64,000 nucleotides of DNA, taken from contig NZ_LJCP01000007.1 of NCBI RefSeq assembly GCF_001399755.1, forward strand, positions 248,001-312,000, in the 5' to 3' direction. The translations under genes were made by a program, and so were the position numbers. Numbering within the stretch: position 1 is the stretch's first letter; every line of letters begins with the position of its first letter. The stretch is from Thiohalorhabdus denitrificans (lineage in GTDB: Bacteria > Pseudomonadota > Gammaproteobacteria > Thiohalorhabdales > Thiohalorhabdaceae). The notes beneath the pieces are model-generated. The model did not search any database. It worked only from the letters and a program-made list of their open reading frames with translations, and was not told the origin of the DNA. Below are positions 15,571 to 22,043 of this stretch, one piece after another.

Positions 15571-16149
15571 TTACCGGAAGGCGTAGTGAATGGACGCCCG
15601 GACCTGTATTTCGTCCCGCGACGGCTCGGGTTGGTCGAAGGGGTGGGTGTTGGTGTGCTCCCGGTAGCATTCCTGCAGCCGGGGCAGGGCGCTGTCGGTG
15701 CCGTGGAGGAGCAAGGGGAAACCGGACTCCGCCGCGTCCGAGGCCAGGGTCAACCGCTTTCCGCGGCGCAGCACGCGGACGGGGGCCTCCTCCCAGGCCC
15801 CAAGGTCCAGGTGGACCACGTTGCCGCGCAGCGCCCGGGCCTGGAAGCGACCCACCCGTTCACGGTCCACCGCCAGGGTCACCCGGTACTTCCGCCCCTT
15901 GGGGAGGGTCCACTCGGTGTTCTGCACCAACAGGCCCAGGTGACCGTTGAGGAACAGGGCGAAGCCGTAGGAGGTGTCTCCGCCCTCGGCCGTGGATATG
16001 AGGCAGCCCCGGAAGGCGCCGGTGGAATCGCTGAGGAGGACCTCCCCTTTCCAGGGACCCGAGGAGAAGGCCTCCCGGGTGGCGGCGTCCACGGGGGCGG
16101 CCAGGAGGAGCAGAAGCAGGAATGCAGCAGGCCGGTACCTGACACGCAT
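15571..16149 (-). CDS. Hypothetical secreted protein
   Basis: 192 aa from ATG 16149, preceded by GGAG; the frame opens at 16212 but only the inner Met gives a signal peptide (AAFLLLLLLAAPVDA). The mature domain is beta-rich: FRGCLISTAEGGDTSYGFAL, LGLLVQNTEWTLPKGRKYRV, VTLAVDRERVGRF. This is reminiscent of small beta-sandwich proteins that respond to stress, such as the invasion-associated locus B fold; weak resemblance only. Three Cys. Convergent with the 15374 peptide. Confidence 0.65.
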   Translation of the reverse strand: MRVRYRPAAFLLLLLLAAPVDAATREAFSSGPWKGEVLLSDSTGAFRGCLISTAEGGDTSYGFALFLNGHLGLLVQNTEWTLPKGRKYRVTLAVDRERVGRFQARALRGNVVHLDLGAWEEAPVRVLRRGKRLTLASDAAESGFPLLLHGTDSALPRLQECYREHTNTHPFDQPEPSRDEIQVRASIHYAFR

Positions 16150-16513
16150 CGGCCGTTTCTCCGGTAAATGTGGGGGTTTTTTCAGGCTCCCGCGGCCGGG
16201 GTGCCGAGGCAAGGCGGCTGCGCCGCTAATTGACGTGTCTGGAGGCGGCCAATCGGGGGAGGGGGTGAAAGCTTGGCCAGATGGAGGAAATCCCAGAGGA
16301 AAGAAAAAGAAGCAAAAAATATATAACTTAAAGCCGGGCCATGGAGGATCCCCCGTAGCGGGAGTTCGGTTTTCCGGTACGAGCTTGCTCGGGAAGGCGG
16401 TGGCTACGGATCCCCGACTCGAAAAATTCGGCGCCGGCTCTCCACGGGGTGGACCTTTGGGGTGTTAGTGATATCTCATGGGGAAAGGGGTCTATCCTCT
16501 GGAGGGGGAAATC
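16150..16513. other. 364-nt intergenic region with a possible structured leader
   Basis: No ORF supported. A candidate RNA structure lies upstream of the 16514 gene: CCGTAGC (about 16351) pairs with GCTACGG (about 16401) and encloses a CGAGC/GCTCG hairpin. It matches no riboswitch known to me. An A-rich tract near 16300-16330 may be promoter DNA. Confidence 0.35.
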
Positions 16514-16930
16514 ATGACGGCACCATCCGATACATGGGGAAGCGGGAGCGATATCCAGTCGCTCCGGCGGCGTTTCCGGCGTTTCGCCCTGTTCCAGCTG
16601 CTGGTCCTTGCCGGGGCCGTCGCCTCCGGCATCGGTGGGTTCATGCTCGTGGCGGCTTCCGGGGCCGTCCTGGGGGCGGTCTTCGCCCTGTGGGCCGGGC
16701 TGGCCTGTCTGGTGCCCCTGCTCAAGGTGGCCATGGAGTTCGACGCCATCCCCACCAGCTTCGCCCCCATTCGCAAGCCCGAGTACGAGCAGCTGTGGGA
16801 GCGCGCCGTGCGCAGCCCCGAGCTGCGCGCGGAGGTGGAGGATATCCTGCGCCGGCGGGACAGCATCACCCGCTACGAGTACCGCCATCTGATGGGGGAT
16901 GAGGATCCGGACGCACTGCTGCTGCCGTGA
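16514..16930 (+). CDS. Hypothetical membrane protein with two helices
   Basis: 138 aa from ATG 16514 with GGAGGGGGAA before it. Two adjacent membrane helices at about 27-50 and 54-75 (FQLLVLAGAVASGIGGFMLVA, then VLGAVFALWAGLACLVPLL) are followed by a soluble charged tail with EYEQLWERAV and EDILRRRDSITRYEYRHLM. Shape and size are those of small inner-membrane proteins with a cytoplasmic domain. No family recognised. A perfect bidirectional hairpin separates it from the convergent gene at 17225. Confidence 0.65.
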   Translation: MTAPSDTWGSGSDIQSLRRRFRRFALFQLLVLAGAVASGIGGFMLVAASGAVLGAVFALWAGLACLVPLLKVAMEFDAIPTSFAPIRKPEYEQLWERAVRSPELRAEVEDILRRRDSITRYEYRHLMGDEDPDALLLP

Positions 16931-16972
16931 AAGGGGGGAGCGGCGGCAAGGGATGGTCAGCCATGCGGCGAA

Positions 16973-17001
16973 GCGACGGCCCGGGAAACCCGGGCCGTCG
17001 C
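16973..17001. terminator. Bidirectional hairpin between convergent genes
   Basis: GCGACGGCCCGGG and CCCGGGCCGTCGC form a perfect 13-bp stem around AAA, between the ends of the 16514 and 17225 genes. T-runs are absent. Confidence 0.6.
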
Positions 17002-17012
17002 TAGTTCGGCGC

Positions 17013-17225
17013 TCAGGGCTGCATGGCTCGGCGCTTCCGGTCCAGGGTGAGGGTACACACGACGTGGACCCCGATCCCGCCCATGATGAGCGCCGTGACG
17101 AGGGTTCCCCCTATGTTCTGCCCGAGCAGGCTGGTGCCGATCCACAGAACCAGGGCCGCGATTACCAGATAGGCTATGATCGGACCAACAATCCCGCAGC
17201 GGGCGTTCTGCGCTGGCGTGGCCAT
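17013..17225 (-). CDS. Small two-helix membrane protein
   Basis: 70 aa from ATG 17225, with GGGAGGA upstream. Two hydrophobic helices (about 11-31 IVGPIIAYLVIAALVLWIG, 38-60 GTLVTALIMGGIGVHVVCTL) and a basic tail DRKRRAMQP, so both ends are probably cytoplasmic. No family recognised. Divergent from the DUF3108 gene. Confidence 0.65.
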   Translation of the reverse strand: MATPAQNARCGIVGPIIAYLVIAALVLWIGTSLLGQNIGGTLVTALIMGGIGVHVVCTLTLDRKRRAMQP

Positions 17226-17382
17226 GTGCGATCCTCCCTTGGGGTGGCCCCGGCCCCCGGAGGGCCGGGGTGTTCGATAGAAACCCAACAGGCTCTTGTC
17301 CAGCATACAACCTGGAGGCCCTTTTGACCTTTTTCAAGAAAACCAAGGATCAAGAAAATGCCGTCATCGGAGGGGAGGGGTG

Positions 17383-18183
17383 ATGGCCCGCCGACCATTG
17401 CGGCCGCTGCTTCTGTTTGCCGGCCTGCTCTTCGCCCTCCCCGCCCCGGCCCAGGACGACGCGGCCTCTTCTTCGGCCGGTTGGGAGATCCGGTTCGAGG
17501 AGCTGTACTACGACGTGAGCTGGTCGGGGATGAAGGCCGGCAAGGGTATGTTCCGCGCCTATCCCACCCACACGGGGCTGATCCTCCGGGCGCAGATCTG
17601 CTCCTCCGGCCTGGTGGATGTCTTCTATCCGATCCGGGACCAGGTCTATACCTCCACCCGGCTCAAAAACGACGAGCTGGTGCCCAAGCACAACCGGATC
17701 ACCCAGATCGAGCGGGGCCGTACCAAGGAAAAGACGCTGGACTTCCAGTACGGGGGGGAGGTCCTTTACCGGAAAGGGGATAAGGAAAAGACCATCGAGA
17801 TCCCGGACGGGACCCTGGATGTGCTCTCCGCCATCTACGCCATCCGCCGCATGCCCCTGGACGAGCAGGAGGAGCGACGGCTGTCGTTGATCGACGGCGA
17901 CAAGCTGAAGACCCTTGTGGTCCCTGTCATGGACCGGGTGGAGAAGGACGGCAAGGAGCTCCTGAGGGTGCAGCCCTACACGGTGGGACCGGACGGCAAG
18001 CGCAAGGGCGGAGACGACTGGCTGCTGCATCTGACTGCGGATCGCCGTATCCCGGTGAGGATGAATCTGGACCTTTCCTTCGGCTCCCTGGACATGCGCC
18101 TGACCAAGGTCCGCCATGAGCCCGGGGACGATCCGGATTCCCCCCGGATGTTCTGCGACGATGAGGTAAAGATGCCCCGCTAG
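17383..18183 (+). CDS. DUF3108 family exported protein
   Basis: 266 aa from ATG 17383 after GGAGGGGAGGGG. Signal peptide 1-24 (LLLFAGLLFALPAPAQ). The mature sequence follows DUF3108: FEELYYDVSWSGMKAGKG, QICSSGLVDVFYPIRDQVYT, GTLDVLSAIYAIRRMPL, then a beta-rich end with ADRRIPVRMNLDLSFGS. Members are periplasmic lipid-binding-like beta proteins of unknown role. Monocistronic by appearance. Confidence 0.85.
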   Translation: MARRPLRPLLLFAGLLFALPAPAQDDAASSSAGWEIRFEELYYDVSWSGMKAGKGMFRAYPTHTGLILRAQICSSGLVDVFYPIRDQVYTSTRLKNDELVPKHNRITQIERGRTKEKTLDFQYGGEVLYRKGDKEKTIEIPDGTLDVLSAIYAIRRMPLDEQEERRLSLIDGDKLKTLVVPVMDRVEKDGKELLRVQPYTVGPDGKRKGGDDWLLHLTADRRIPVRMNLDLSFGSLDMRLTKVRHEPGDDPDSPRMFCDDEVKMPR

Positions 18184-18266
18184 CCCCGGGGGTGCGCGGC
18201 GGTGGACGCCGAGTGCAGGCCCTTGCTTTAATCGGATGAGGAACCACTAGCCTGCAGGTACCGAGT

Positions 18267-18647
18267 ATGAGGCGGCTTATTCCCGGGCAGGAGCGGCATG
18301 ACGCCATGGTTCGTCGCATCGCGCAGGGACTCCGCGACGGCGGATTCAACGAGGTGCTGGCCGACGGGGTGGACGGGTTCGAGATCCCGGATCCCATCGG
18401 CGGGCGGGTCCCCGATGTCCTGGCCCAGGGCCATCGCCTGCACATCTACGAGGTGGAGACCGAGGAGACCCTCGGCAGCGAGGAGACACGCCTGCAGTGG
18501 CAGGCCTTCGACCGTTTCGTCCGGAAAGACGACAACGCCCATTTCGTCATCGTCGTGCCGCGGGGGCTGCGGCTGAAGGCGGAAGCGCAGAAGAACTACT
18601 ACCAGCTGTCGGCGGAGGTGCGAGAGGAAGACTTCGCCGAAGAGTGA
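18267..18647 (+). CDS. Possible PD-(D/E)XK-fold protein, unknown function
   Basis: 126 aa. The core reads PD (49-50), a 10-residue beta stretch, then IYEVET (60-65), followed by a helix (TRLQWQAFDRFVR) and HFVIVVPRG. This is the alpha-beta-beta order of the PD-(D/E)XK nuclease fold with D50, E62 and E64, but the usual Lys is replaced by Glu, so activity is doubtful. No methyltransferase is adjacent. The 18679 gene follows after 31 nt and may share the transcript. ATG 18267 has no strong ribosome site. Confidence 0.6.
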   Translation: MRRLIPGQERHDAMVRRIAQGLRDGGFNEVLADGVDGFEIPDPIGGRVPDVLAQGHRLHIYEVETEETLGSEETRLQWQAFDRFVRKDDNAHFVIVVPRGLRLKAEAQKNYYQLSAEVREEDFAEE

Positions 18648-18678
18648 CCCGGTCCGATCGCCAGGAAGGAGGCGCGCC

Positions 18679-18969
18679 ATGGCCTACACGTTCCAATCCC
18701 TGGACCTTCCCCCGGAGGAGGAGATGGTGCCCGCCGGCGAGGGTGGGGATGTCGCCTGGGTGGATGTGGACCTGAACTTTCGGGACGACGAGACCGGGCT
18801 GGAGCCGATGGTCCGGGTGCGGGTGCCCGTGGCCTACGGCCCGGTAGGAAACGTTGACCAGATGCACAGCGAGGCCGTCCGGGCGGCCGAAGACCTGGCC
18901 CAGCTGGCGGCCTCCCATCTGGAAGAGAACGACGTGGACAGCCTGGTGCGCATGGCCATGGGCGGATAG
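18679..18969 (+). CDS. Hypothetical small acidic protein
   Basis: 96 aa with AAGGAGG upstream. Strongly acidic; beta-prone middle (WVDVDLNFRDDETG, MVRVRVPVAYG) and a helical end (EAVRAAEDLAQLAASHLEEN). Follows the 18267 gene in the same direction. No family recognised. Confidence 0.6.
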   Translation: MAYTFQSLDLPPEEEMVPAGEGGDVAWVDVDLNFRDDETGLEPMVRVRVPVAYGPVGNVDQMHSEAVRAAEDLAQLAASHLEENDVDSLVRMAMGG

Positions 18970-19063
18970 AGCGGCAGCCCGCGGTAGGCTCGCCCGGATC
19001 CCTCCGCCCGCGGGGGGCCGGGCGCCTGCACCAGCCGAAAGACCCAGCCCGGGCTCCGCGGTC

Positions 19064-19414
19064 CTACTGAACCGGCGTTCCCTCCGTGATGGACTCCCAC
19101 TCGGATCGTGGGATCTCCTCCAGGCTGTACCCGGTAAGGTACTCCACGGCGGCGGCCCGGAGCCAGTAGGCGAGGGTCAGCAGATCCGCCTCCAGGAGCT
19201 GGGAGCGGGTGGCGTCCTCGTTGGGGGAGAGGTCGATGACCAGATGCTCCTCCTCCTCCCCGGGGGCCTCCGCCAGCAGGATGGAGGCGTTCCCTTCCGT
19301 GTCGATGGAGAACCACCAATCCCGCCCCCGTAGGGGGGCGCCCGACACCCGGTATTTTTCCTCCCCGATCATGGAGTCGGGGCTGATGGTCAGCGGCACC
19401 CGTTGCTGGTTCAT
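19064..19414 (-). CDS. Hypothetical cytoplasmic protein
   Basis: 116 aa from ATG 19414 with GAGAGGGA upstream; the open frame beyond it is not protein-like. Acidic, beta-rich N-terminal half (RDWWFSIDTEGNASILLA) and a helical C-terminal half (LLEADLLTLAYWLRAAAVEYL). No signal or membrane segment, no family recognised. Convergent with the 18679 gene. Confidence 0.6.
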   Translation of the reverse strand: MNQQRVPLTISPDSMIGEEKYRVSGAPLRGRDWWFSIDTEGNASILLAEAPGEEEEHLVIDLSPNEDATRSQLLEADLLTLAYWLRAAAVEYLTGYSLEEIPRSEWESITEGTPVQ

Positions 19415-19677
19415 GGCAAGTCCCTCTCCTGTTCTCGCTGAAATCCCGATCGATGGCTCGGCTCCGGGGGTGCCGGGAAGGGAAGCCGGTTCCGGCCCCG
19501 AACCGGAGGGGGCCCTGCCTGCCGTTCGACCGGTGGTCCCGGGGAAGCTGAGGCGGCTCAGGGCCTTCTCCCGGGTGGCCGGTTTCTTCAAGTTCTGTTA
19601 GGAATTATGGAGCATCCTCGGGACCTTGGGAAAAGTGGGTCGATCCCGACCGAAGGGTTCGCCGGGGTCGGATGCGC

Positions 19678-19709
19678 AAAAAAAAGGCCCGGGCCTGAAA
19701 GCCCGGGCC
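19678..19709 (-). terminator. Intrinsic terminator of the candidate small RNA
   Basis: GGCCCGGGC / GCCCGGGCC, 6-nt loop, followed on the minus strand by eight T. Confidence 0.9.
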
Positions 19710-19860
19710 GCCCCCTTCCCGGGGCTGGGGACCGAAAGGAAACCCCGGGAGGCGGGGGTATGGAGGGAGAAAAGGAGATGGGCGGCGCATCGTATTGCCC
19801 AGTAGACGCAACAAGCTCTCCATACGGAAGGCTTCTCCGCCCATCCGCTTTATGCCAGCA
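19678..19860 (-). ncRNA. Candidate pseudoknotted small RNA
   Basis: On the minus strand two long helices interleave: GATGGGCGG (19845-19837) pairs with CCGCCCATC (19785-19777), and GTATGGAG (19825-19818) pairs with CTCCATAC (19765-19758). This order (A, B, A', B') is a pseudoknot. A perfect 9-bp GC terminator stem and eight T end the unit. No protein-like frame covers it. The 5' boundary is a guess, and no consensus promoter was found. Confidence 0.5.
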
Positions 19861-20075
19861 GGAAGACCCGTTTCCTACCTTTTCTCTCCTCTACATAAAC
19901 TTCGACCATAGGGCTCGCGGTTCGTTTTCGGTTTGGCCGAATTTTTTCAGGCCCTCGACCCCGTCGGGCCGTTCGGAGCCCGCCGCGCCGGCATCCCTCC
20001 CACTGACGGGATCCCCATGGAAAAAGACCGGTGGCCCGGCCACCGGTCTTTCCTGGGCCAAGCCGGAACCCTGGT

Positions 20076-20528
20076 TCAGGACTTGCCTTCACGCTGCTTG
20101 CGCCGGGCCTCGGCGAGCCGCTCTCCGAGGCCGCGCTCCTTGGCCACCTTCGCGCGCTGTTCCGAGAGATTCGGGGCCACCAGGGGGTAGTCCCGATCCA
20201 GACCGAAGGCATCCCTGTATTGCTGTGGGGTCATGCCATGGGCGTTGTTTAGGTGGCGCTTGAGGGTCTTGAACTGCTTGCCACAGACCAGGCAGGTCAG
20301 CTTATCTTTGCCGATCGCCTTCTGCGGCGACATGATCGGTTCGCGCTTCTCGCCCCCCCCTTCCTGGGTCTCCTCGGCCTCTCCTTCCGTTGCAGGCGCC
20401 GGCCCTTCCCCTTCCATCTTCGTAAGGGTGCTATACGAGTCCTGCAGGAGCTGAAGAACCTCCTGCGCCGATTCGGCATTGGCCGCGTAGTTGGCAGCGA
20501 TCTGGGCAGCAAGCTCACGGGTTCCCAA
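20076..20528 (-). CDS. MucR/Ros-type zinc-finger transcriptional regulator
   Basis: 150 aa with a TTG start at 20528, chosen because GGAAGGAG lies 8 nt upstream and the family begins with a helical segment such as TRELAAQIAANYAAN; ATGs further out lack both. A low-complexity Glu/Gly linker (40-65) precedes the Ros domain: SPQKAIGKDKLTCL, zinc ligands C79, C82, H92, H97, then TPQQYRDAFGLDRDYPLVAPNLSEQRAKVAKE. MucR proteins are nucleoid-like repressors binding AT-rich DNA. A TTGCAT-AA-ATGCAA palindrome lies at 20606-20619, possibly for autoregulation. Confidence 0.9.
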   Translation of the reverse strand: MGTRELAAQIAANYAANAESAQEVLQLLQDSYSTLTKMEGEGPAPATEGEAEETQEGGGEKREPIMSPQKAIGKDKLTCLVCGKQFKTLKRHLNNAHGMTPQQYRDAFGLDRDYPLVAPNLSEQRAKVAKERGLGERLAEARRKQREGKS

Positions 20529-20859
20529 AGAGTGTCTCCTTCCTGGTTGGTTCGGAGGGATCGGAGTATACATACATAGAGTCCTTTTTTCCAAAATAGT
20601 TTCCGTTGCATAAATGCAAGTGCATTCAAAGCATCATTTCAGAGAAATGTTGTAGAAGTAAAGCCGCTCGTCCTAGGAATCCTGCGGGACAATCCGAAGG
20701 CCGGGAGGGGTACAGGCGAACCTCCCGAAGGGGGGTTGAAACCGCAATCAGAATATGGTTTAAAGACCGTAGGTGGAATAAGGGTAAACCGGTGCGGGAC
20801 GCCCACGAAGTTCCTCCTGGCCAGGTCGCCCCGCACCCAACGCATCAAAGGAGGTTCCT
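20529..20859. other. Intergenic region between mucR-like gene and 20860 peptide
   Basis: AT-richer than the flanks. Contains the 14-nt palindrome at 20606-20619 and a CGGGAGG/CCTCCCG hairpin (20702-20727) that could be part of the leader of the 20860 gene. No ORF supported. Confidence 0.4.
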
Positions 20860-20973
20860 ATGGATTCCACCACCAAGAAGGAAGACTTCCTGGAAAACCT
20901 GCCCCTTCTCGTGGTCTTCGGCCTGGCGGCCCTGGGGCTGGCGAGCTTCTTCTCCGTAGTGCTCTTCGGCTGA
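20860..20973 (+). CDS. Tiny one-helix membrane peptide
   Basis: 37 aa, ATG at 20860 preceded by AAAGGAGG at ideal spacing. Charged N-terminus (MDSTTKKEDFLENL), then one membrane helix (PLLVVFGLAALGLASFFSVVLFG) to the end. A GC hairpin (GGCCCCTG / CAGGGGCC) lies just past the stop. Second such peptide in this window (see 15374). No partner gene recognised. Confidence 0.7.
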   Translation: MDSTTKKEDFLENLPLLVVFGLAALGLASFFSVVLFG

Positions 20974-21326
20974 TCCACGGAGGGGCTGGCCCCTGCCGGC
21001 GGCAGGGGCCACTCCTCCCCGCGCATCCTGGGCGTCCCCGCCCTTCCGAACCGGGTTTCCCCCTCCCTGCCCGGTCGGAAGACGCGGGGACGATCCTTTT
21101 GGGTCCCACGCTTCTTTGCTTCCGGGGCCGGACTCCATCCCCCAGCATCCTCGTCGGCGCTCCAGGAAGGCCAACGCGGACCCTCGGACCGGCAGGGGGG
21201 AGCTGGCAGGGGGCGGCTATTGCGGCTGGATGGGCAGGCCCCCGAAGGGAATGCGGGGGCGCGGGCGTGAAAGGTAGGTCTCGGAAGGGAACGCCCCCTG
21301 TTCAGGGGGCGGGGCGAGGACCCCGG
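20974..21326. other. Intergenic region, nothing further seen
   Basis: 353 nt of GC-rich sequence between the 20860 peptide gene and the end of the 21542 gene. Apart from the hairpin near 20987-21009, no gene, repeat or regulatory site is supported. Confidence 0.4.
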
Positions 21327-21542
21327 CTATTCCTTTCCCGGGGTCCGGCTAAAGTCCGTCTCCGCGATCACCCGGGCATCCGGGCGGCGGACCTGGATCT
21401 CCTTCAAGGCCACCAGGGCGGAGCCGAAATCGGTGTAGGCCGGGCTCAGGGCCTCCGCCAGCACGCGGCGTCCGTCCTCCGCCTGCCGGTCCACCCCGAT
21501 CCAGTACCGCACGGGCAGGGCGTCATCGGCGGGAGCGTCCAT
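21327..21542 (-). CDS. Hypothetical small soluble protein
   Basis: 71 aa, ATG 21542 with GGAGGA upstream. A single compact alpha/beta pattern (VRYWIGVDRQ, FGSALVALKEIQVRRPDARVIAETDF). No cofactor motif, no family recognised. Same direction as the Lar-like gene 88 nt upstream. Confidence 0.6.
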   Translation of the reverse strand: MDAPADDALPVRYWIGVDRQAEDGRRVLAEALSPAYTDFGSALVALKEIQVRRPDARVIAETDFSRTPGKE

Positions 21543-21629
21543 GATTCGTCCTCCAGTGTCCTAGCGGGCGGGGGAGTGTCATACTCCCCGGTCGGGCACC
21601 CGGAATTCTCCTGGGCAGCCGGATCGGGA

Positions 21630-21812
21630 TCAATAGGGGTCGACTTCCACCACGCGGTGGTTCCACTCCTGGCGCGCCCCGTCGTGGCCCATTCCCATGG
21701 GGCCGAAGGCGTCGCAGGTTTCGCAGGCTATGGCGCAAAACCCCTCATCGATCTCCAGGATCTCCAGGTCCGTGCCGCCGCAGAACGGGCAAGGCTTCAG
21801 GTCTTCATTCAT
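21630..21812 (-). CDS. Lar-type zinc-ribbon protein
   Basis: 60 aa from ATG 21812 (open frame continues upstream but is not protein-like). Zinc ligands C8 and C11 (PCPFCGG) and C30 and C33 (CETC), followed by GHDGARQEWNHR. This is the Lar family layout (restriction alleviation protein, mostly phage or Rac-prophage encoded), although many chromosomal copies have unknown roles. The nearest restriction system in this window is 30 kb away. Confidence 0.75.
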   Translation of the reverse strand: MNEDLKPCPFCGGTDLEILEIDEGFCAIACETCDAFGPMGMGHDGARQEWNHRVVEVDPY

Positions 21813-22043
21813 GATCGGTCCTCCGAAGGCCATAGGCCGTGGGTAGGTGGGCCCAGTTGAGAAAGGCGGCCGGGCCTGCCTTGCCACCCTGGTCATGGGG
21901 CGACGAGGATTCCGGCTGGACCCTATGATAGGAGAGACCGGGGCGCGGCGCACTAATTCCTATGCCCCCAAGGGGGGAGCGCCCGCCCCGGCTGACCCCC
22001 CGCCCCGAACGGCGGCCAGCCCAAAGGGAATCCGTACGGCGCC

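Larger units (their letters stand above)
19415..20075. other. 660-nt region without a supported protein gene
   Basis: Between the 19414 gene and the 3' end of the MucR-like gene. Holds the candidate minus-strand small RNA (19678-19860). The remaining sequence is GC-rich with broken reading frames. A short proline-rich frame on the minus strand (ATG at 19844) runs into the terminator stem and is judged non-coding. Confidence 0.5.

Noticed and set aside
19605-19844. 79-aa proline-rich minus-strand frame over the candidate small RNA
   Set aside because: No ribosome site, reads through the terminator stem, low-complexity composition.
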